From Motiliproteus sp. SC1-56 (GTDB lineage: Bacteria; Pseudomonadota; Gammaproteobacteria; Pseudomonadales; Balneatricaceae), in NCBI RefSeq assembly GCF_017309075.1, contig NZ_JAEMGS010000017.1:1-64000 (forward strand): a stretch of 64,000 bases of DNA. The letters are read 5' to 3'. The position numbers were made by a program, and so were the translations under genes. The notes under the pieces were generated by a model. The model saw only the letters and a program-made list of their open reading frames with translations, was not told the DNA's origin and searched no databases. This document shows positions 35,062 to 46,668 of this stretch, in pieces; position 1 is the first letter of the stretch; the number at the start of each line of letters is the position of its first letter.

Positions 35062-36402
35062 ATGCGAGTAGCGATCTTTGGAACCGGCTATGTGGGTCTG
35101 GTAACTGGCGCCTGTCTGGCTGAATCCGGCCACCATGTCATCTGCGTGGACGTTGATGCGGCGAAAGTGGCCCGCCTGCAAAACGGCGAAATTCCCATCT
35201 ACGAGCCTGGGCTTGAGAGTTATGTGGAGGAGAACGTCGCCGCGGGGCGGCTGGCGTTTACGACCGAGGCAGCACCCGCCGTTGAAGCCAGCGAAATGAT
35301 CTTTATCGCCGTGGGAACACCGCCCGATGAGGACGGATCGGCGGATCTGCGTTACGTGGTGGAGGTCGCCCGTACCGTGGGCGAGACCATGACCGTTACC
35401 AAGACCCTGGTCACCAAGTCCACCGTGCCGGTGGGTACCGCTGACAAGGTGCGCGCCGCGGTGTCCGAGGCGCTTGAGGCGCGGGGGCTGGATCTGGACT
35501 TTGACGTGGCCAGTAACCCTGAGTTTCTCAAGGAGGGCGATGCGGTCAGCGACTTTATGAAGCCTGATCGCATTATTGTCGGTACCGACTCCGAGCGGGT
35601 GCGGGGACAGATGCGCGAGCTCTACGCCCCCTTCAGTCGCATGCGGGACAAGCTGATCTTTATGGATATCCGCTCGGCAGAGCTGACCAAGTACGCCGCC
35701 AACGCCATGCTGGCCACCAAAATCAGTTTTATGAATGAAGTCGCCAACCTGGCGGAAAAACTGGGGGCGGATATCGAGGACGTGCGTCATGGCATAGGCT
35801 CGGACCCGCGCATCGGCTACCACTTTATCTATCCCGGCTGCGGTTACGGCGGCTCCTGTTTTCCAAAGGACGTGAAGGCCCTGGCCCATACCGCCGGTGC
35901 CGTAGGCTACGATGCCGAGCTGCTGCGGGCTGTAGAGGCGGTCAACGCCCGCCAGAAGGAGCGCCTTTTTGAACGGATCGAGAATTATCTGGACGGTAAC
36001 CTCCAAGGCATTACCGTGGCGCTCTGGGGGCTGGCTTTCAAACCCAAGACCGACGATATGCGTGAGGCGCCAAGCCGTGCGCTTATGGAGCGACTCTGGG
36101 CCGCCGGGGCGCGGGTGCGCGCCTTTGACCCCGAGGCCGCCAAGGAGACCGCCCGTATCTACGGAGAGCGGGATGACTTGGCCTTGGTGGAGACTCAAGA
36201 AGCGGCGCTGGAAGGGGCCGACTTGCTGGTGATCTGCACGGAGTGGAAGAGCTTCCGGGCCCCTGATTTTGACCTGATCAAGCAGAAACTGAGTCGCCCG
36301 GCCATCTTTGACGGCCGTAACCTGTACGACCCCGCTCAGCTGAAAGCACTTGGCTTTGAATATTTCGCCATAGGCCGGGGTGATAGCGTGTTAAGATCTT
36401 AG
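35062..36402 (+). CDS. ugd: UDP-glucose 6-dehydrogenase
   Basis: Converts UDP-glucose to UDP-glucuronic acid, 446 residues. The opening [22 protein letters not shown] is the NAD site. [23 protein letters not shown] near 154 and the catalytic cysteine motif [14 protein letters not shown] near 262 are all intact. AAGGAAC precedes the ATG. It feeds the UDP-GlcA 4-epimerase at 39754. Only 27 bases separate it from the wbpM-like gene, so they are probably cotranscribed. Confidence 0.97.
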   Translation: MRVAIFGTGYVGLVTGACLAESGHHVICVDVDAAKVARLQNGEIPIYEPGLESYVEENVAAGRLAFTTEAAPAVEASEMIFIAVGTPPDEDGSADLRYVVEVARTVGETMTVTKTLVTKSTVPVGTADKVRAAVSEALEARGLDLDFDVASNPEFLKEGDAVSDFMKPDRIIVGTDSERVRGQMRELYAPFSRMRDKLIFMDIRSAELTKYAANAMLATKISFMNEVANLAEKLGADIEDVRHGIGSDPRIGYHFIYPGCGYGGSCFPKDVKALAHTAGAVGYDAELLRAVEAVNARQKERLFERIENYLDGNLQGITVALWGLAFKPKTDDMREAPSRALMERLWAAGARVRAFDPEAAKETARIYGERDDLALVETQEAALEGADLLVICTEWKSFRAPDFDLIKQKLSRPAIFDGRNLYDPAQLKALGFEYFAIGRGDSVLRS

Positions 36403-36429
36403 TCATTGATCTTCATATGCTAAATTTTC

Positions 36430-38355
36430 ATGCTTCAGGCCCTTTTACGGCTTAATCGAACGCAGAAAGCGTTGACCGTCGCCGGCATCGACACGGTGCT
36501 GATGATGGTGTCACTCTGGCTGGCTTTCTCTTTGCGCCTGGGTGAATTGTACGTACCCGAGGGCAGCCAGTGGCTGCTGTTTGCCGCGCTGCCCCTGATC
36601 GCCCTCCCTATCTACATCCGCCTGGGGCTCTACCGGGCGGTTATCCGTTACATCGGCCACCGGGCCATGATGACCATCGGCTACGCCAACGCCCTGGTGG
36701 CCCTGGTCTGGTCATTACTGCCCTTTTACCTGCCGGTGTTTATCGACATTGATCTTTTTTCGCCCCGCTCCCTGCCGTTTATTTTCTGGATGGTGCTCTG
36801 TATTACCGTCGGCGGCAGCCGCCAGGTGGCGCGCTGGTTCGTCTCCGGCGCCTTTCGAGCCCGGCGCGGAAAGTATTTTCTGATTTACGGCGCAGGCGAG
36901 GCCGGTATCCAGCTGGCCGCTTCCCTGGGGCACAGCTCGGCGGTCCACCTGCTGGGGTTTGTGGACGACGATCCGAGCTTGCACGGCCAGCAGATAGCCG
37001 GGCTCAAGGTGTTGGGGGGGCAGTCGTTGATTCCTGAACTGCGCCAGAGTTACGAGAACCTGGAGGTGCTGCTGGCACTGCCCAGCGCCACGCGCCAGGA
37101 GCGGCGAAGGATTCTTGACGCCTTGGAGGAAGTGCAGGTGGCGGTGCGCACTATGCCGCCGCTGGATGACATCGCCCTGGGCCGTGCCGACCTGACCCAG
37201 TTGAACGTGGTCGACATCACTGACCTTCTCGGGCGTGAGGAAGTGGCCCCGGACCGCGGGCTTCTGAGCGCGTGCGTCACGGGAAAGAGCGTGCTGGTAA
37301 CGGGGGCGGGGGGCTCCATCGGCGCGGAGCTGTGCCGGCAGATTCTGGCTCAGGGGCCAACTCGGTTGCTGTTGATGGACCATGCGGAGCCGGCGCTCTA
37401 TGCCATCGAGCAGGAGTTGCTCAAGCGACGCCAGCAGCTTGAAAACAGCTCCACGGAGCTGGTTCCTCTGCTTGCGTCGGTGGTGGATGAAGCCCATAAC
37501 CGGCAGGTGATCGCGGCCTACGAGGTGACCACCGTTTACCACGCCGCTGCCTACAAGCATGTCCCCATGGTGGAGCATAACGTGGTGGCCGGGGTGCGTA
37601 ATAACGTGCTCGGTACCCTGGCCATGGCCCGGGCCGCGCTGGCCGAAGGGGTGGCTCATTTCGTGCTGGTTTCCACCGACAAGGCGGTGCGCCCCACCAA
37701 CACCATGGGGGCGAGTAAGCGCCTGGCGGAGATGGTGCTGCAGGGGTTACAGGCGGCACCGGAGAATCGGGGCACGCGCTTTATCATGGTGCGTTTTGGT
37801 AACGTGCTCGGCTCCTCAGGGTCGGTGATTCCCCTGTTCAAGCGCCAGGTGGCTTCCGGGGGGCCCGTGACCGTAACCCACCCGGAGATTACCCGCTACT
37901 TCATGACTATCCCCGAGGCCGCTTCCTTGGTGCTTCAGGCGGGTTCTATGGGGCAGGGGGGAGATCTTTTCGTGCTGGATATGGGCGAGCCGGTGAAAAT
38001 TGCCGATCTGGCGCGTCGTATGATCCGCCTCTCCGGTCACCAGGTGGCGGAGAACAGTGGCGATGAGGGCATCGAGATTCTTTACACCGGGCTGCGCCAC
38101 GGGGAAAAGCTCTATGAAGAGCTGCTGATTGGCGAAAACGTCACCCCCACCGAGCACCCGCGGATTCTTCGCGCCCGGGAGGAGGGGCCCGGCTACGCGG
38201 ACCTGGAAAAGTTGCTAGAGGCGTTAGTCGAAGGGCTGGAAAGAGAAAATGTCGAGTCGGTCAGAAAGCTGCTAGATTCTCAAGTGGTTGGGTATAAGCC
38301 GCAGTGTGGGATCGAAGACCTTCTCTGGAAAGCGGCCCACGCCTCCCCCGGATAA
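36430..38355 (+). CDS. wbpM: Membrane UDP-GlcNAc 4,6-dehydratase (WbpM/PglF type)
   Basis: A 641-residue integral-membrane nucleotide-sugar dehydratase. The first ~130 residues hold four hydrophobic segments. A first Rossmann-like domain (YGAGEAGIQLAASLG) is followed by the SDR catalytic domain with TGAGGSIGAELCRQIL near residue 290. The NTMGASKRLAEM segment gives the Ser-Met-Lys arrangement typical of large 4,6-dehydratases instead of Tyr-x3-Lys. It makes the 4-keto-6-deoxy intermediate for QuiNAc/FucNAc-type sugars. With the wbpV-like gene at 55673 and wbpL at 56631 it matches the Pseudomonas QuiNAc/FucNAc initiation set. Confidence 0.93.
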   Translation: MLQALLRLNRTQKALTVAGIDTVLMMVSLWLAFSLRLGELYVPEGSQWLLFAALPLIALPIYIRLGLYRAVIRYIGHRAMMTIGYANALVALVWSLLPFYLPVFIDIDLFSPRSLPFIFWMVLCITVGGSRQVARWFVSGAFRARRGKYFLIYGAGEAGIQLAASLGHSSAVHLLGFVDDDPSLHGQQIAGLKVLGGQSLIPELRQSYENLEVLLALPSATRQERRRILDALEEVQVAVRTMPPLDDIALGRADLTQLNVVDITDLLGREEVAPDRGLLSACVTGKSVLVTGAGGSIGAELCRQILAQGPTRLLLMDHAEPALYAIEQELLKRRQQLENSSTELVPLLASVVDEAHNRQVIAAYEVTTVYHAAAYKHVPMVEHNVVAGVRNNVLGTLAMARAALAEGVAHFVLVSTDKAVRPTNTMGASKRLAEMVLQGLQAAPENRGTRFIMVRFGNVLGSSGSVIPLFKRQVASGGPVTVTHPEITRYFMTIPEAASLVLQAGSMGQGGDLFVLDMGEPVKIADLARRMIRLSGHQVAENSGDEGIEILYTGLRHGEKLYEELLIGENVTPTEHPRILRAREEGPGYADLEKLLEALVEGLERENVESVRKLLDSQVVGYKPQCGIEDLLWKAAHASPG

Positions 38356-38385
38356 GCAGGAAGCGTAATCGTGAAGGAGCGACGT

Positions 38386-39660
38386 ATGGAGAATAAGGAT
38401 TGCCGAATTGCCGTTATTGGCCTGGGTTACGTGGGCTTGCCCCTCGCCGTGGCCTTCGGTAACCGGTTCCAGACCCTGGGGTTTGACATCAAGGCGGCGC
38501 GGATCGCCGAACTGCGGGCGGGAGAGGATTCCACCCGCGAGGTTTCCAGGGACGCGCTGCTGGGCGCGGGCCGGCTTAGCTTTACCGACAGTCCGGCGGA
38601 GTTGGAAGGGTGCAACGTGTTTGTCATTACCGTGCCCACACCTATCGATGTCCACAAGCAGCCGGACCTCACGCCCCTGCGTCGCGCTTCTGAATTGGTG
38701 GGGCATGCACTCAAACCCGGCGACACGGTGATCTACGAGTCCACCGTCTACCCCGGCGCCACCGAGGAGGTCTGCGTGCCCATCCTCGCGGAGGTCTCCG
38801 GGCTGACCTTTAACCAGGATTTCTTCGCTGGCTACAGCCCGGAACGGATAAACCCCGGGGACAAGGCGCACCGGATTGAAAGCATCCTCAAGGTGACCTC
38901 CGGTTCCACCCCCGAGATAGCTGATTTCGTGGACCGGCTTTACGGCGCAATCATCAAGGCCGGCACCCACAAGGCCAGTTCAATCCGCGTGGCCGAAGCC
39001 GCCAAGGTAATCGAGAACACTCAGCGTGATCTGAACATCGCCCTGATAAACGAACTGGCCATCATTTTTGGCAAACTGGGTATCGACACCGGCGAGGTGC
39101 TCGCCGCAGCCGGTACCAAATGGAACTTTCTGCCCTTTCGGCCCGGGCTGGTGGGAGGCCACTGCATCAGTATCGACCCGTACTATCTGACCCACAAGGC
39201 CCAGGCCGTCGGTTACCACCCGGAGATTATCCTGGCCGGCCGACGCCTAAACGATGGCATGGGAGCACACGTGGTTTCCCAGGTGGTTAAGATGATGACC
39301 CAGAAAAAGATCCAGGTGATGGACAGCCGGGTACTGATTCTGGGGCTTACCTTCAAGGAAAACTGCCCGGACCTGCGTAATACCCGGGTGGTGGACATGG
39401 TCGCAGAGCTGGCCGAATACCATGCCGAAGTGGATATCTACGACCCTTGGGTGGACCCGCAGGAGGCCTGCGAGGAGTATGGGTTGGAGCTGGTCGCCGA
39501 GCCCCAGGTGGACACATACGATGCGGTGATTGTTGCCGTGGCCCATGACGAGTTTAAGGCCATGGGGCCGGAACGCATTAAGGCATTTGGCAAACAGAGC
39601 CATGTGATTTTTGATATTAAACACTTGCTGCCGCGGGAAATGGTGGACGCCCGGTTGTAA
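38386..39660 (+). CDS. tviB: UDP-GlcNAc/GalNAc 6-dehydrogenase (TviB/WbpO/WbpA type)
   Basis: NAD-dependent dehydrogenase of 424 residues. Close resemblance to TviB of Vi antigen synthesis is visible in [53 protein letters not shown] and [20 protein letters not shown] (catalytic Cys). It is expected to produce UDP-GlcNAcA, the substrate of WbpB. The ATG at 38386 follows AAGGAG by 6 bases; an upstream GTG at 38371 is less likely. It is one of three nucleotide-sugar dehydrogenases in the locus. Preference for GlcNAc over GalNAc is inferred from the wbpBDE genes nearby. Confidence 0.9.
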   Translation: MENKDCRIAVIGLGYVGLPLAVAFGNRFQTLGFDIKAARIAELRAGEDSTREVSRDALLGAGRLSFTDSPAELEGCNVFVITVPTPIDVHKQPDLTPLRRASELVGHALKPGDTVIYESTVYPGATEEVCVPILAEVSGLTFNQDFFAGYSPERINPGDKAHRIESILKVTSGSTPEIADFVDRLYGAIIKAGTHKASSIRVAEAAKVIENTQRDLNIALINELAIIFGKLGIDTGEVLAAAGTKWNFLPFRPGLVGGHCISIDPYYLTHKAQAVGYHPEIILAGRRLNDGMGAHVVSQVVKMMTQKKIQVMDSRVLILGLTFKENCPDLRNTRVVDMVAELAEYHAEVDIYDPWVDPQEACEEYGLELVAEPQVDTYDAVIVAVAHDEFKAMGPERIKAFGKQSHVIFDIKHLLPREMVDARL

Positions 39661-39753
39661 GTCCTCGGCCGTGCGGCGTAGCGGTAAGGCTAGACTAGGG
39701 CGCGAAGCTGCTCGATACCCTGCAATGAGTGCAAGAGAAAGTAGGAAATTTAT

Positions 39754-40770
39754 ATGAAGGTTTTGGTCACCGGTGCCGCAGGCTTTATCGGCTCCCATGT
39801 CACCCTCAGGTTGCTTGAGCGGGGCGATGAAGTGGTTGGCATCGACAACCTCAATGATTACTACGATGTTTCTCTGAAGGAGGCCCGGTTGGAGCGGATT
39901 CGCGAAAGCCAGGGCGCCGAGTGCTTCAGCTTCGAAAAGCTGGATGTGGAGGATCGTCAGGGTATGGAGCGACTGTTCTCCGGGCAAGGCTTCGATCGGG
40001 TCGTTCACCTTGCCGCCCAGGCCGGAGTGCGTTACAGCATCGAGAACCCCCGCGCCTACATCGACAGCAACATCGTTGGTTTCCTCAATATCCTCGAGGG
40101 TTGTCGGCATCACGGGGTGGAGCACCTGGTTTACGCGTCCTCAAGCTCAGTGTACGGCGCTAACGAAACCATGCCTTTCTCGGAGCATGACAACATCGAC
40201 CATCCGCTCTCGCTCTACGCCGCCACCAAAAAGTCCAACGAACTGATGGCCCACACTTACAGCCATCTGTACAACCTGCCAACCACTGGCCTGCGCTTCT
40301 TCACCGTCTACGGACCCTGGGGGCGCCCCGATATGGCGCTGTTTCTCTTCACCCGCGCCATCCTCGAGGGGCGGCCGATCGACGTTTTCAACTACGGCAA
40401 GCACCGACGCGATTTCACCTATATCGACGATATCGTCGAAGGGGTAATTCGTACCCTCGATAAACCCGCTGACCCCAACCCCGCCTGGACCGGCAAGACC
40501 CCGGACCCCGCCACCAGCAAGGCCCCTTGGCGCGTCTTCAACATCGGTAACCAGCGCCCGGTGGAGCTGTTGACCTACATCGACTGCATCGAAAAGGCCC
40601 TGGGTAAAAAGGCGGAGATGAACCTGCTGCCGCTGCAGCCTGGGGACGTTCCCGACACTTATGCCGATGTGGAGTCTCTGGTGGAGTGGGTGGACTACAA
40701 GCCCAGCGTGCCGGTGGAAGAGGGGGTGGCTAGGTTTGTGCAGTGGTATCAGACATTTTATAAAAGCTAA
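39754..40770 (+). CDS. UDP-glucuronate 4-epimerase
   Basis: Extended SDR enzyme of 338 residues making UDP-galacturonate from UDP-glucuronate, of the CapI/LspL/GAE group. NAD motif [15 protein letters not shown] is at the start. [23 protein letters not shown], the SSSSVYGAN strand, the YAATKKSNE catalytic Tyr-Lys and the [26 protein letters not shown] segment are diagnostic of this subgroup. It uses the product of Ugd and so adds GalA to the sugar pool. A 93-base gap precedes it. Confidence 0.93.
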   Translation: MKVLVTGAAGFIGSHVTLRLLERGDEVVGIDNLNDYYDVSLKEARLERIRESQGAECFSFEKLDVEDRQGMERLFSGQGFDRVVHLAAQAGVRYSIENPRAYIDSNIVGFLNILEGCRHHGVEHLVYASSSSVYGANETMPFSEHDNIDHPLSLYAATKKSNELMAHTYSHLYNLPTTGLRFFTVYGPWGRPDMALFLFTRAILEGRPIDVFNYGKHRRDFTYIDDIVEGVIRTLDKPADPNPAWTGKTPDPATSKAPWRVFNIGNQRPVELLTYIDCIEKALGKKAEMNLLPLQPGDVPDTYADVESLVEWVDYKPSVPVEEGVARFVQWYQTFYKS

Positions 40771-40849
40771 CTTTCCGCCACTTCGTCCCTTCAGTCGAAG
40801 TTCCCGTTGACCCTTGTCATACGGGTTGGCACGTCGTGTTATGTTTTAA

Positions 40850-41832
<983 letters not shown>

Positions 41833-41833
<1 letters not shown>

Positions 41834-42414
41834 TGGGCGTTTTCATTCACGGCAGCGCCATTGTTGACCCGGGGGCCCAAATCGGTGAAGACACCCGTAT
41901 TTGGCACTTTGTACATGTCTGCGGAGGTGCCCGTATTGGCAGTCGGGTCTCGTTGGGGCAGAACGTCTTTGTCGGCAATAAAGTGGTGATCGGTGATCGC
42001 TGCAAGATCCAGAACAACGTTTCCGTCTATGACAACGTGACCCTGGAAGAGGGGGTATTCTGTGGCCCCAGCATGGTGTTCACCAACGTCTACAACCCCC
42101 GCTCGCTGATCGAGCGCAAAGACCAGTATCGCGATACCCTGGTGAAACAGGGCGCGACCCTTGGCGCCAACTGTACCGTTGTCTGCGGCATAACCATCGG
42201 CCGATTTGCCTTCGTCGGTGCCGGCGCGGTGATCAATAAAGACGTGCCCGACTATGCGTTGATGGTCGGCGTGCCGGCCCGGCAGGTTGGCTGGATGAGC
42301 GAGTTTGGTGAGCAGCTGGATCTGCCGCTCAGCGGCGAGGCCGAGGCACGTTGCCCACATAGTGGGGAGCGCTATCGTCTCGAAGGCGCAATTCTGACCA
42401 AGTTAACGGACTGA
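41833..42414 (+). CDS. wbpD: UDP-2-acetamido-3-amino-glucuronate N-acetyltransferase WbpD
   Basis: A 193-residue left-handed beta-helix acyltransferase. Hexapeptide repeats run through [31 protein letters not shown]-like [10 protein letters not shown] and [28 protein letters not shown]. The [26 protein letters not shown] segment carries the WbpD/WlbB catalytic asparagine region. It acetylates the 3-amino group of the WbpE product to give UDP-GlcNAc3NAcA. It is translationally coupled to wbpB and two bases from wbpE. Confidence 0.95.
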
Positions 42415-42416
42415 TC

Positions 42417-43496
42417 ATGGAGTTTATCGATCTAAAAGCGCAGCAACTGAGGATTAAGGACAACATTGACGCGGCAATTCAGCGGGTTCTGGCTCACGGC
42501 AAGTATATTCTAGGCCCGGAAGTTGATGAATTAGAGGAGAAACTGGCGCAGTTCGTTGGTGTTAAACACTGTATCAGCTGTGCGAACGGCACCGATGCGC
42601 TGCAGATTTCATTGATGGGGCTGGGTATTGGGCCGGGTGACGAGGTGATCGTTCCCGGGTTTTCCTATATCGCCACCGCCGAAACCGTGGCGCTGCTGGG
42701 TGCTAAACCCGTTTACGTCGATGTTGACCCACGCACCTACAACTTGGATCCTGCACTGATCGAAGCGGCGCTCACGGAGCGAAGTAAGGCGATCATGCCG
42801 GTGTCGCTCTATGGCCAGTGTGCCGATTTTGAAGCCATTAATGCAATTGCTGAGCGACATGGGCTGGCCGTCATTGAAGACGGTGCCCAAAGTTTCGGAG
42901 CGACCTATAGAGGGCGACGCTCCTGCGGCCTGTCGACGATCGGCTGTACCAGTTTTTTTCCCAGCAAACCGTTGGGCTGTTATGGTGACGGCGGAGCGCT
43001 CTTCACCGATGACTATGAACTGGCCACCGTGTTGCGCCAGATCGCACGCCACGGACAGGACCGGCGCTATCACCATATTCGGGTAGGGATCAACAGCCGC
43101 TTGGATACCCTCCAAGCGGCCATCCTGCTGGAAAAGCTGAAGATATTTCCGGAAGAGATCAAACTACGCCAGCAGGTGGCGGACCACTATGCCCAGCTGT
43201 TAAAAGAACACACCGGAATCGAACCGCCCTATATCGCACCTGAAAACAGCAGTGTTTATGCCCAGTATACGATTCAGGTGGAGCAGCGTGCTCAACTCCA
43301 AGAGTTTTTGAATAGTGCCGGGATTCCGACCGCTGTCCATTACCCGATCCCCTTGCATCGACAGCCTGCGGTGGGTGATAAGGATGTTTGTTTGCCGGTG
43401 AGCGAAAGTTTGGCAGAACGAGTGGTGAGTTTGCCGATGCATCCTTATGTAGATACAGAGGATCAGGCTTTAATAGTTAACCGTCTTACAAGCTGA
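42417..43496 (+). CDS. wbpE: UDP-3-keto-GlcNAcA aminotransferase WbpE
   Basis: DegT/DnrJ/EryC1-type PLP aminotransferase of 359 residues. The opening FIDLKAQQLRIKDNIDAAI is characteristic of WbpE/WlbC. The cofactor region is EDGAQSFGATYRGRRSC, and the PLP lysine lies in SFFPSKPLGCYGDGGAL near residue 184. It transfers an amino group to the 3-keto sugar made by WbpB. The wbpB-D-E run is compact, so these three surely act together. The GC-rich part of the locus ends at its 3' end. Confidence 0.95.
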   Translation: MEFIDLKAQQLRIKDNIDAAIQRVLAHGKYILGPEVDELEEKLAQFVGVKHCISCANGTDALQISLMGLGIGPGDEVIVPGFSYIATAETVALLGAKPVYVDVDPRTYNLDPALIEAALTERSKAIMPVSLYGQCADFEAINAIAERHGLAVIEDGAQSFGATYRGRRSCGLSTIGCTSFFPSKPLGCYGDGGALFTDDYELATVLRQIARHGQDRRYHHIRVGINSRLDTLQAAILLEKLKIFPEEIKLRQQVADHYAQLLKEHTGIEPPYIAPENSSVYAQYTIQVEQRAQLQEFLNSAGIPTAVHYPIPLHRQPAVGDKDVCLPVSESLAERVVSLPMHPYVDTEDQALIVNRLTS

Positions 43497-43619
43497 ATGG
43501 ATCAATCATCTAATTTACTGAGTATTAGGTGGGGATCTGTTTGAATAATTCGAGCCTTAAGACTCAGTGCGCTCTCAACAATAGAACTAACTAGATCAAC
43601 AATATATTGGGTGCTGTTA

Positions 43620-44609
43620 ATGATTCGAGGAAAGAAAATATTCATTACCGGAGGTGCTGGCTTTATTGCCAGCATGCTGATCTCAAAGTTAGCCGATGAG
43701 AATGAAATTGTCGTTTATGACAACTATACGAGAAATACCCTGAAGGGGACCCCTTATAACTATCACCCTAATGTCCGCCAGGTTCAGGGCGACGTGCTTG
43801 ACTACGCGGCATTGAAGGATGCCATGACAGGAGCCCAGCTGGTGGTTCATGCCGCGGCGATTGCCGGTATTGAATCTACGGTGAGCAACCCCGTAAATAC
43901 CATGCGCGTCAATATGATGGGTACCGCTAACGTTCTGCAAGCCACTAATGAGTTAGGGGGGATAGAGCGTTTTCTTGAATTCTCAACATCGGAAGTTTTT
44001 GGATCAATGGCCTTTAAGGTCGATGAGGGTCAGCAAACAGTTACCGGTGCTGTTGGCGAAGCGCGCTGGACCTATGCGGTGAGCAAATTGGCAGGCGAGC
44101 ACTTGTCCCATGCTTATTTTAAACAGTACGGCATGCCCACAGTGACGGTGCGCCCGTTCAATGTTTATGGGCCTGGACAGACGGGTGAAGGCGCTTTGTC
44201 GATATTTGTGCGTAAGGCCCTAAAAAACGAAGATCTTTTAATATTTGGCGATGGCAGCCAGATCCGTGCCTGGTGTTATGTCGATGATATGGTCGAAGGT
44301 GTTCTTTGTGCGCTAGAGCACCCGAACGCGGTGGGGCATTCCTTCAACATAGGTAACGCACGTGCAGTGACGACAATCTACGGACTTGCGGAAGCGGTTT
44401 GTCGGGTAGTTGGTAGTTCATCCAAGATAGTGTTCCGCGATGCTCTTTCTGCCGATATTGAACTACGTATTCCTCATGTGGCCAAGTCAAAGGAGTTGAT
44501 CGGCTTTGAAGCCAAGGTGGACCTTGATGAAGGCCTGAAGCGTACAGCTACCTGGATAGCAAATAATGAAAGCTCCCTGCTTCCGCTCACCGATATGTTC
44601 AAGAGTTAA
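43620..44609 (+). CDS. NAD-dependent sugar epimerase/dehydratase (SDR)
   Basis: A 329-residue extended SDR. The NAD loop is [11 protein letters not shown], with Ala in place of the last Gly of the usual GxxGxxG. The [11 protein letters not shown] segment carries the Tyr-x3-Lys pair, and a STSEVFGS strand and [14 protein letters not shown] block follow. Relatives include dTDP/UDP-glucose dehydratases and 4-epimerases, and the reaction cannot be fixed from sequence. The aminotransferase next door suggests it makes a keto sugar. I chose ATG 43620; GTG 43611 is the alternative. Codon use becomes AT-rich from here on. Confidence 0.8.
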   Translation: MIRGKKIFITGGAGFIASMLISKLADENEIVVYDNYTRNTLKGTPYNYHPNVRQVQGDVLDYAALKDAMTGAQLVVHAAAIAGIESTVSNPVNTMRVNMMGTANVLQATNELGGIERFLEFSTSEVFGSMAFKVDEGQQTVTGAVGEARWTYAVSKLAGEHLSHAYFKQYGMPTVTVRPFNVYGPGQTGEGALSIFVRKALKNEDLLIFGDGSQIRAWCYVDDMVEGVLCALEHPNAVGHSFNIGNARAVTTIYGLAEAVCRVVGSSSKIVFRDALSADIELRIPHVAKSKELIGFEAKVDLDEGLKRTATWIANNESSLLPLTDMFKS

Positions 44610-44611
44610 TC

Positions 44612-45718
44612 GTGATTAAGCTCTCTCAGCCCAATATTAGTGATGCTGCCATCGAAGCAGTCGTTGACGTATTAAAGTCGGGCAACTTGGTGCAGGGAGT
44701 TCAGTGCGAAGCCTTTGAATATGAGTTGGCGGAATATCTAGGCTGTAGCGATGTTGTGCTGGCCTCTTCAGGAACTGCTGCTTTACACCTCGCTTTGCTT
44801 TCTCTGGGCATCGGGCCAGGCGACGCCGTTATTGTCCCTGACTTTACCTTCCCCGCAACGGCGAATGTGGTCAAGATTACCGGGGCAACTTCGGTAATCG
44901 TAGATGTTGACAGAGATACCTACACCCTCTCTATAGAAAATCTTGAGTCAGTTATCAGAGACTGGAATGGCCCTGATCAGCTTAAAGCAATCATGCCCGT
45001 ACATGAATTTGGCTGTCCGGTACAAATGGACGAAGTTAACCGGCTGGCTAAAGAACATAGCCTCTTTGTTGTCGAAGATGCCGCCTGTGCACTGGGAGCG
45101 ACCTACAAAGGAACAAAGGTTGGCACTCTGGGTGACATCGGCTGTTTTTCTTTCCACCCGCGTAAAACGCTGACTACCGGAGAGGGAGGGGCTTTAGCAA
45201 CTAATAGTCCTTCGTTGGCCAAGCGACTAAGACGATTACGTAGTCATGGTATGGAGCGAACTGGCAGCCAAGTTCAATTTATTGAGCCGGGGCTCAACTA
45301 CCGAATGACAGACTTTCAGGCGGTGCTAGGTCGCCACCAACTGCCAGACCTGGATAAGTGGATCAAGGATAGGGCCGCGTTGGTGGAGGTTTACCGGAGC
45401 GAGCTTTCTGCCCTTGAACAGCGAGGAATAATCAAGTTACCAGCTAGAGTAGAAGGCCATAGTTGGCAGACATTGATGATCACTCTCGATGCAGAGGTTA
45501 ATAGAGACGAGTTGATTAAAAGCATGAGAGGGAAAGGTACTGAGGTCAATCTTGGGGCGCAAAGCTTAAGCAGTATTGGCATTTATAGTGATTCAAAGTT
45601 TAAGTGTAAGAATGGGTCTTATCTGTATCAGTCTGGCTTAGCTCTGCCTTTATACGAAAATTTAGATAGATCAGGTGTTAATACTATTTCAGGGTCGTTG
45701 ATCAAATGTCTGAAATAA
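44612..45718 (+). CDS. DegT/DnrJ/EryC1 family sugar aminotransferase
   Basis: PLP-dependent nucleotide-sugar aminotransferase of 368 residues. LKSGNLVQGVQCEAFE, GTAALHLALLSLGIGPGDAVIVPDFTF, the EDAACALGATYKG motif and the PLP lysine in FSFHPRKTLTTGEGG near residue 185 are all present. It starts with GTG two bases after the epimerase stop. Its last 13 bases overlap the formyltransferase start. It probably puts an amino group on the keto sugar of its neighbour, which the formyltransferase then acylates (inference). Confidence 0.9.
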   Translation: MIKLSQPNISDAAIEAVVDVLKSGNLVQGVQCEAFEYELAEYLGCSDVVLASSGTAALHLALLSLGIGPGDAVIVPDFTFPATANVVKITGATSVIVDVDRDTYTLSIENLESVIRDWNGPDQLKAIMPVHEFGCPVQMDEVNRLAKEHSLFVVEDAACALGATYKGTKVGTLGDIGCFSFHPRKTLTTGEGGALATNSPSLAKRLRRLRSHGMERTGSQVQFIEPGLNYRMTDFQAVLGRHQLPDLDKWIKDRAALVEVYRSELSALEQRGIIKLPARVEGHSWQTLMITLDAEVNRDELIKSMRGKGTEVNLGAQSLSSIGIYSDSKFKCKNGSYLYQSGLALPLYENLDRSGVNTISGSLIKCLK

Positions 45719-46602
45719 TATTTATTGGTAGTAAGAGATCAGGTTTTGAGGTATTAAAAAAGATATATAGTCTATGTGCTGATAAAATATTAAAAGTAAT
45801 AACCTTTGATGATAGAGTTGATATAAGAAGCTGTTTCGACGATTATTGTAGTTTTGTTAAAGAAAGAGGCTTGGAATTATTAATTATAAATCCAATGGGT
45901 CTAGATTTTGCTCTTAAAGAGTTTTCCGGGAAAAAAGTTTTTTTGGTTGGTTGGTATTACTTGATACCGGAGCCTCTTTTGGAAAAAAATGATTTTTACG
46001 CGATACACTACTCCTACCTGCCAAAATATAGGGGTAATGCGCCTGTTGTTTGGCAAATAATAAATGGTGAAAAAAATATAGGGGTTACATTATTCAAGAT
46101 TTCTACTGGAATGGATGATGGAGATTATATTGTTAGGGAAAGCTTTACTTTAGAAGAGGGTGATGACGTGTTATCTGCTCTTTTGAAGGCCGATGATTTA
46201 GCAGTTGATATTATAGATAGATATCTACAATGTATTTTGGATGGGTCGGTAAAGCTGTGCCCTCAGAATAATGAAGAGGCTACGTATTGTTCTTTGAGAA
46301 CTCCTGATGATGGAAGAATAGATTGGCAGTGGTCAGTGGAAAATATAATAAATTTTATCAGAGCACAGTCGTATCCTTATCCTGGAGCTTACACTATAGA
46401 TTCATCAGGAAATAAAATATATATCACAAAAGCAGTAGTGGATTGTAGGGAAATATATGCGCCAATTGGTGCTGTTTTTGAAAGAAGCAGGGAAGGTATT
46501 ACGATTAAGTGCGGTGATGGATCTATTAAAATTTTGGAAGCTAATGCTGGGCGTGAAAAAGATTTGCTAAAGTTGTTTAAAAGTTTAAAGACGAGATTGT
46601 AG
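45706..46602 (+). CDS. Sugar N-formyltransferase-like protein
   Basis: A 298-residue protein of the formyltransferase fold (as in Fmt, ArnA, VioF). The core reads AIHYSYLPKYRGNAPVVWQIINGEKNIGVTLFKISTGMDDGDYI near residues 98-142. The active-site His and Asp are present, but the Asn two residues before the His in Fmt and ArnA (N-x-H) is Ala here. A C-terminal Fmt-like domain (SYPYPGAYTI) follows. It starts inside the aminotransferase gene. It likely transfers a formyl group from 10-formyl-THF to an amino sugar, unless the Ala makes it a divergent acyltransferase. Very AT-rich. Confidence 0.75.
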   Translation: MSEIIFIGSKRSGFEVLKKIYSLCADKILKVITFDDRVDIRSCFDDYCSFVKERGLELLIINPMGLDFALKEFSGKKVFLVGWYYLIPEPLLEKNDFYAIHYSYLPKYRGNAPVVWQIINGEKNIGVTLFKISTGMDDGDYIVRESFTLEEGDDVLSALLKADDLAVDIIDRYLQCILDGSVKLCPQNNEEATYCSLRTPDDGRIDWQWSVENIINFIRAQSYPYPGAYTIDSSGNKIYITKAVVDCREIYAPIGAVFERSREGITIKCGDGSIKILEANAGREKDLLKLFKSLKTRL

Positions 46603-46668
46603 TGTTGTATAAATCAAGTTTGCCATTGTTGTCTAGTTAGAAATTATAAGTGGTTTATTAATGTTGGG

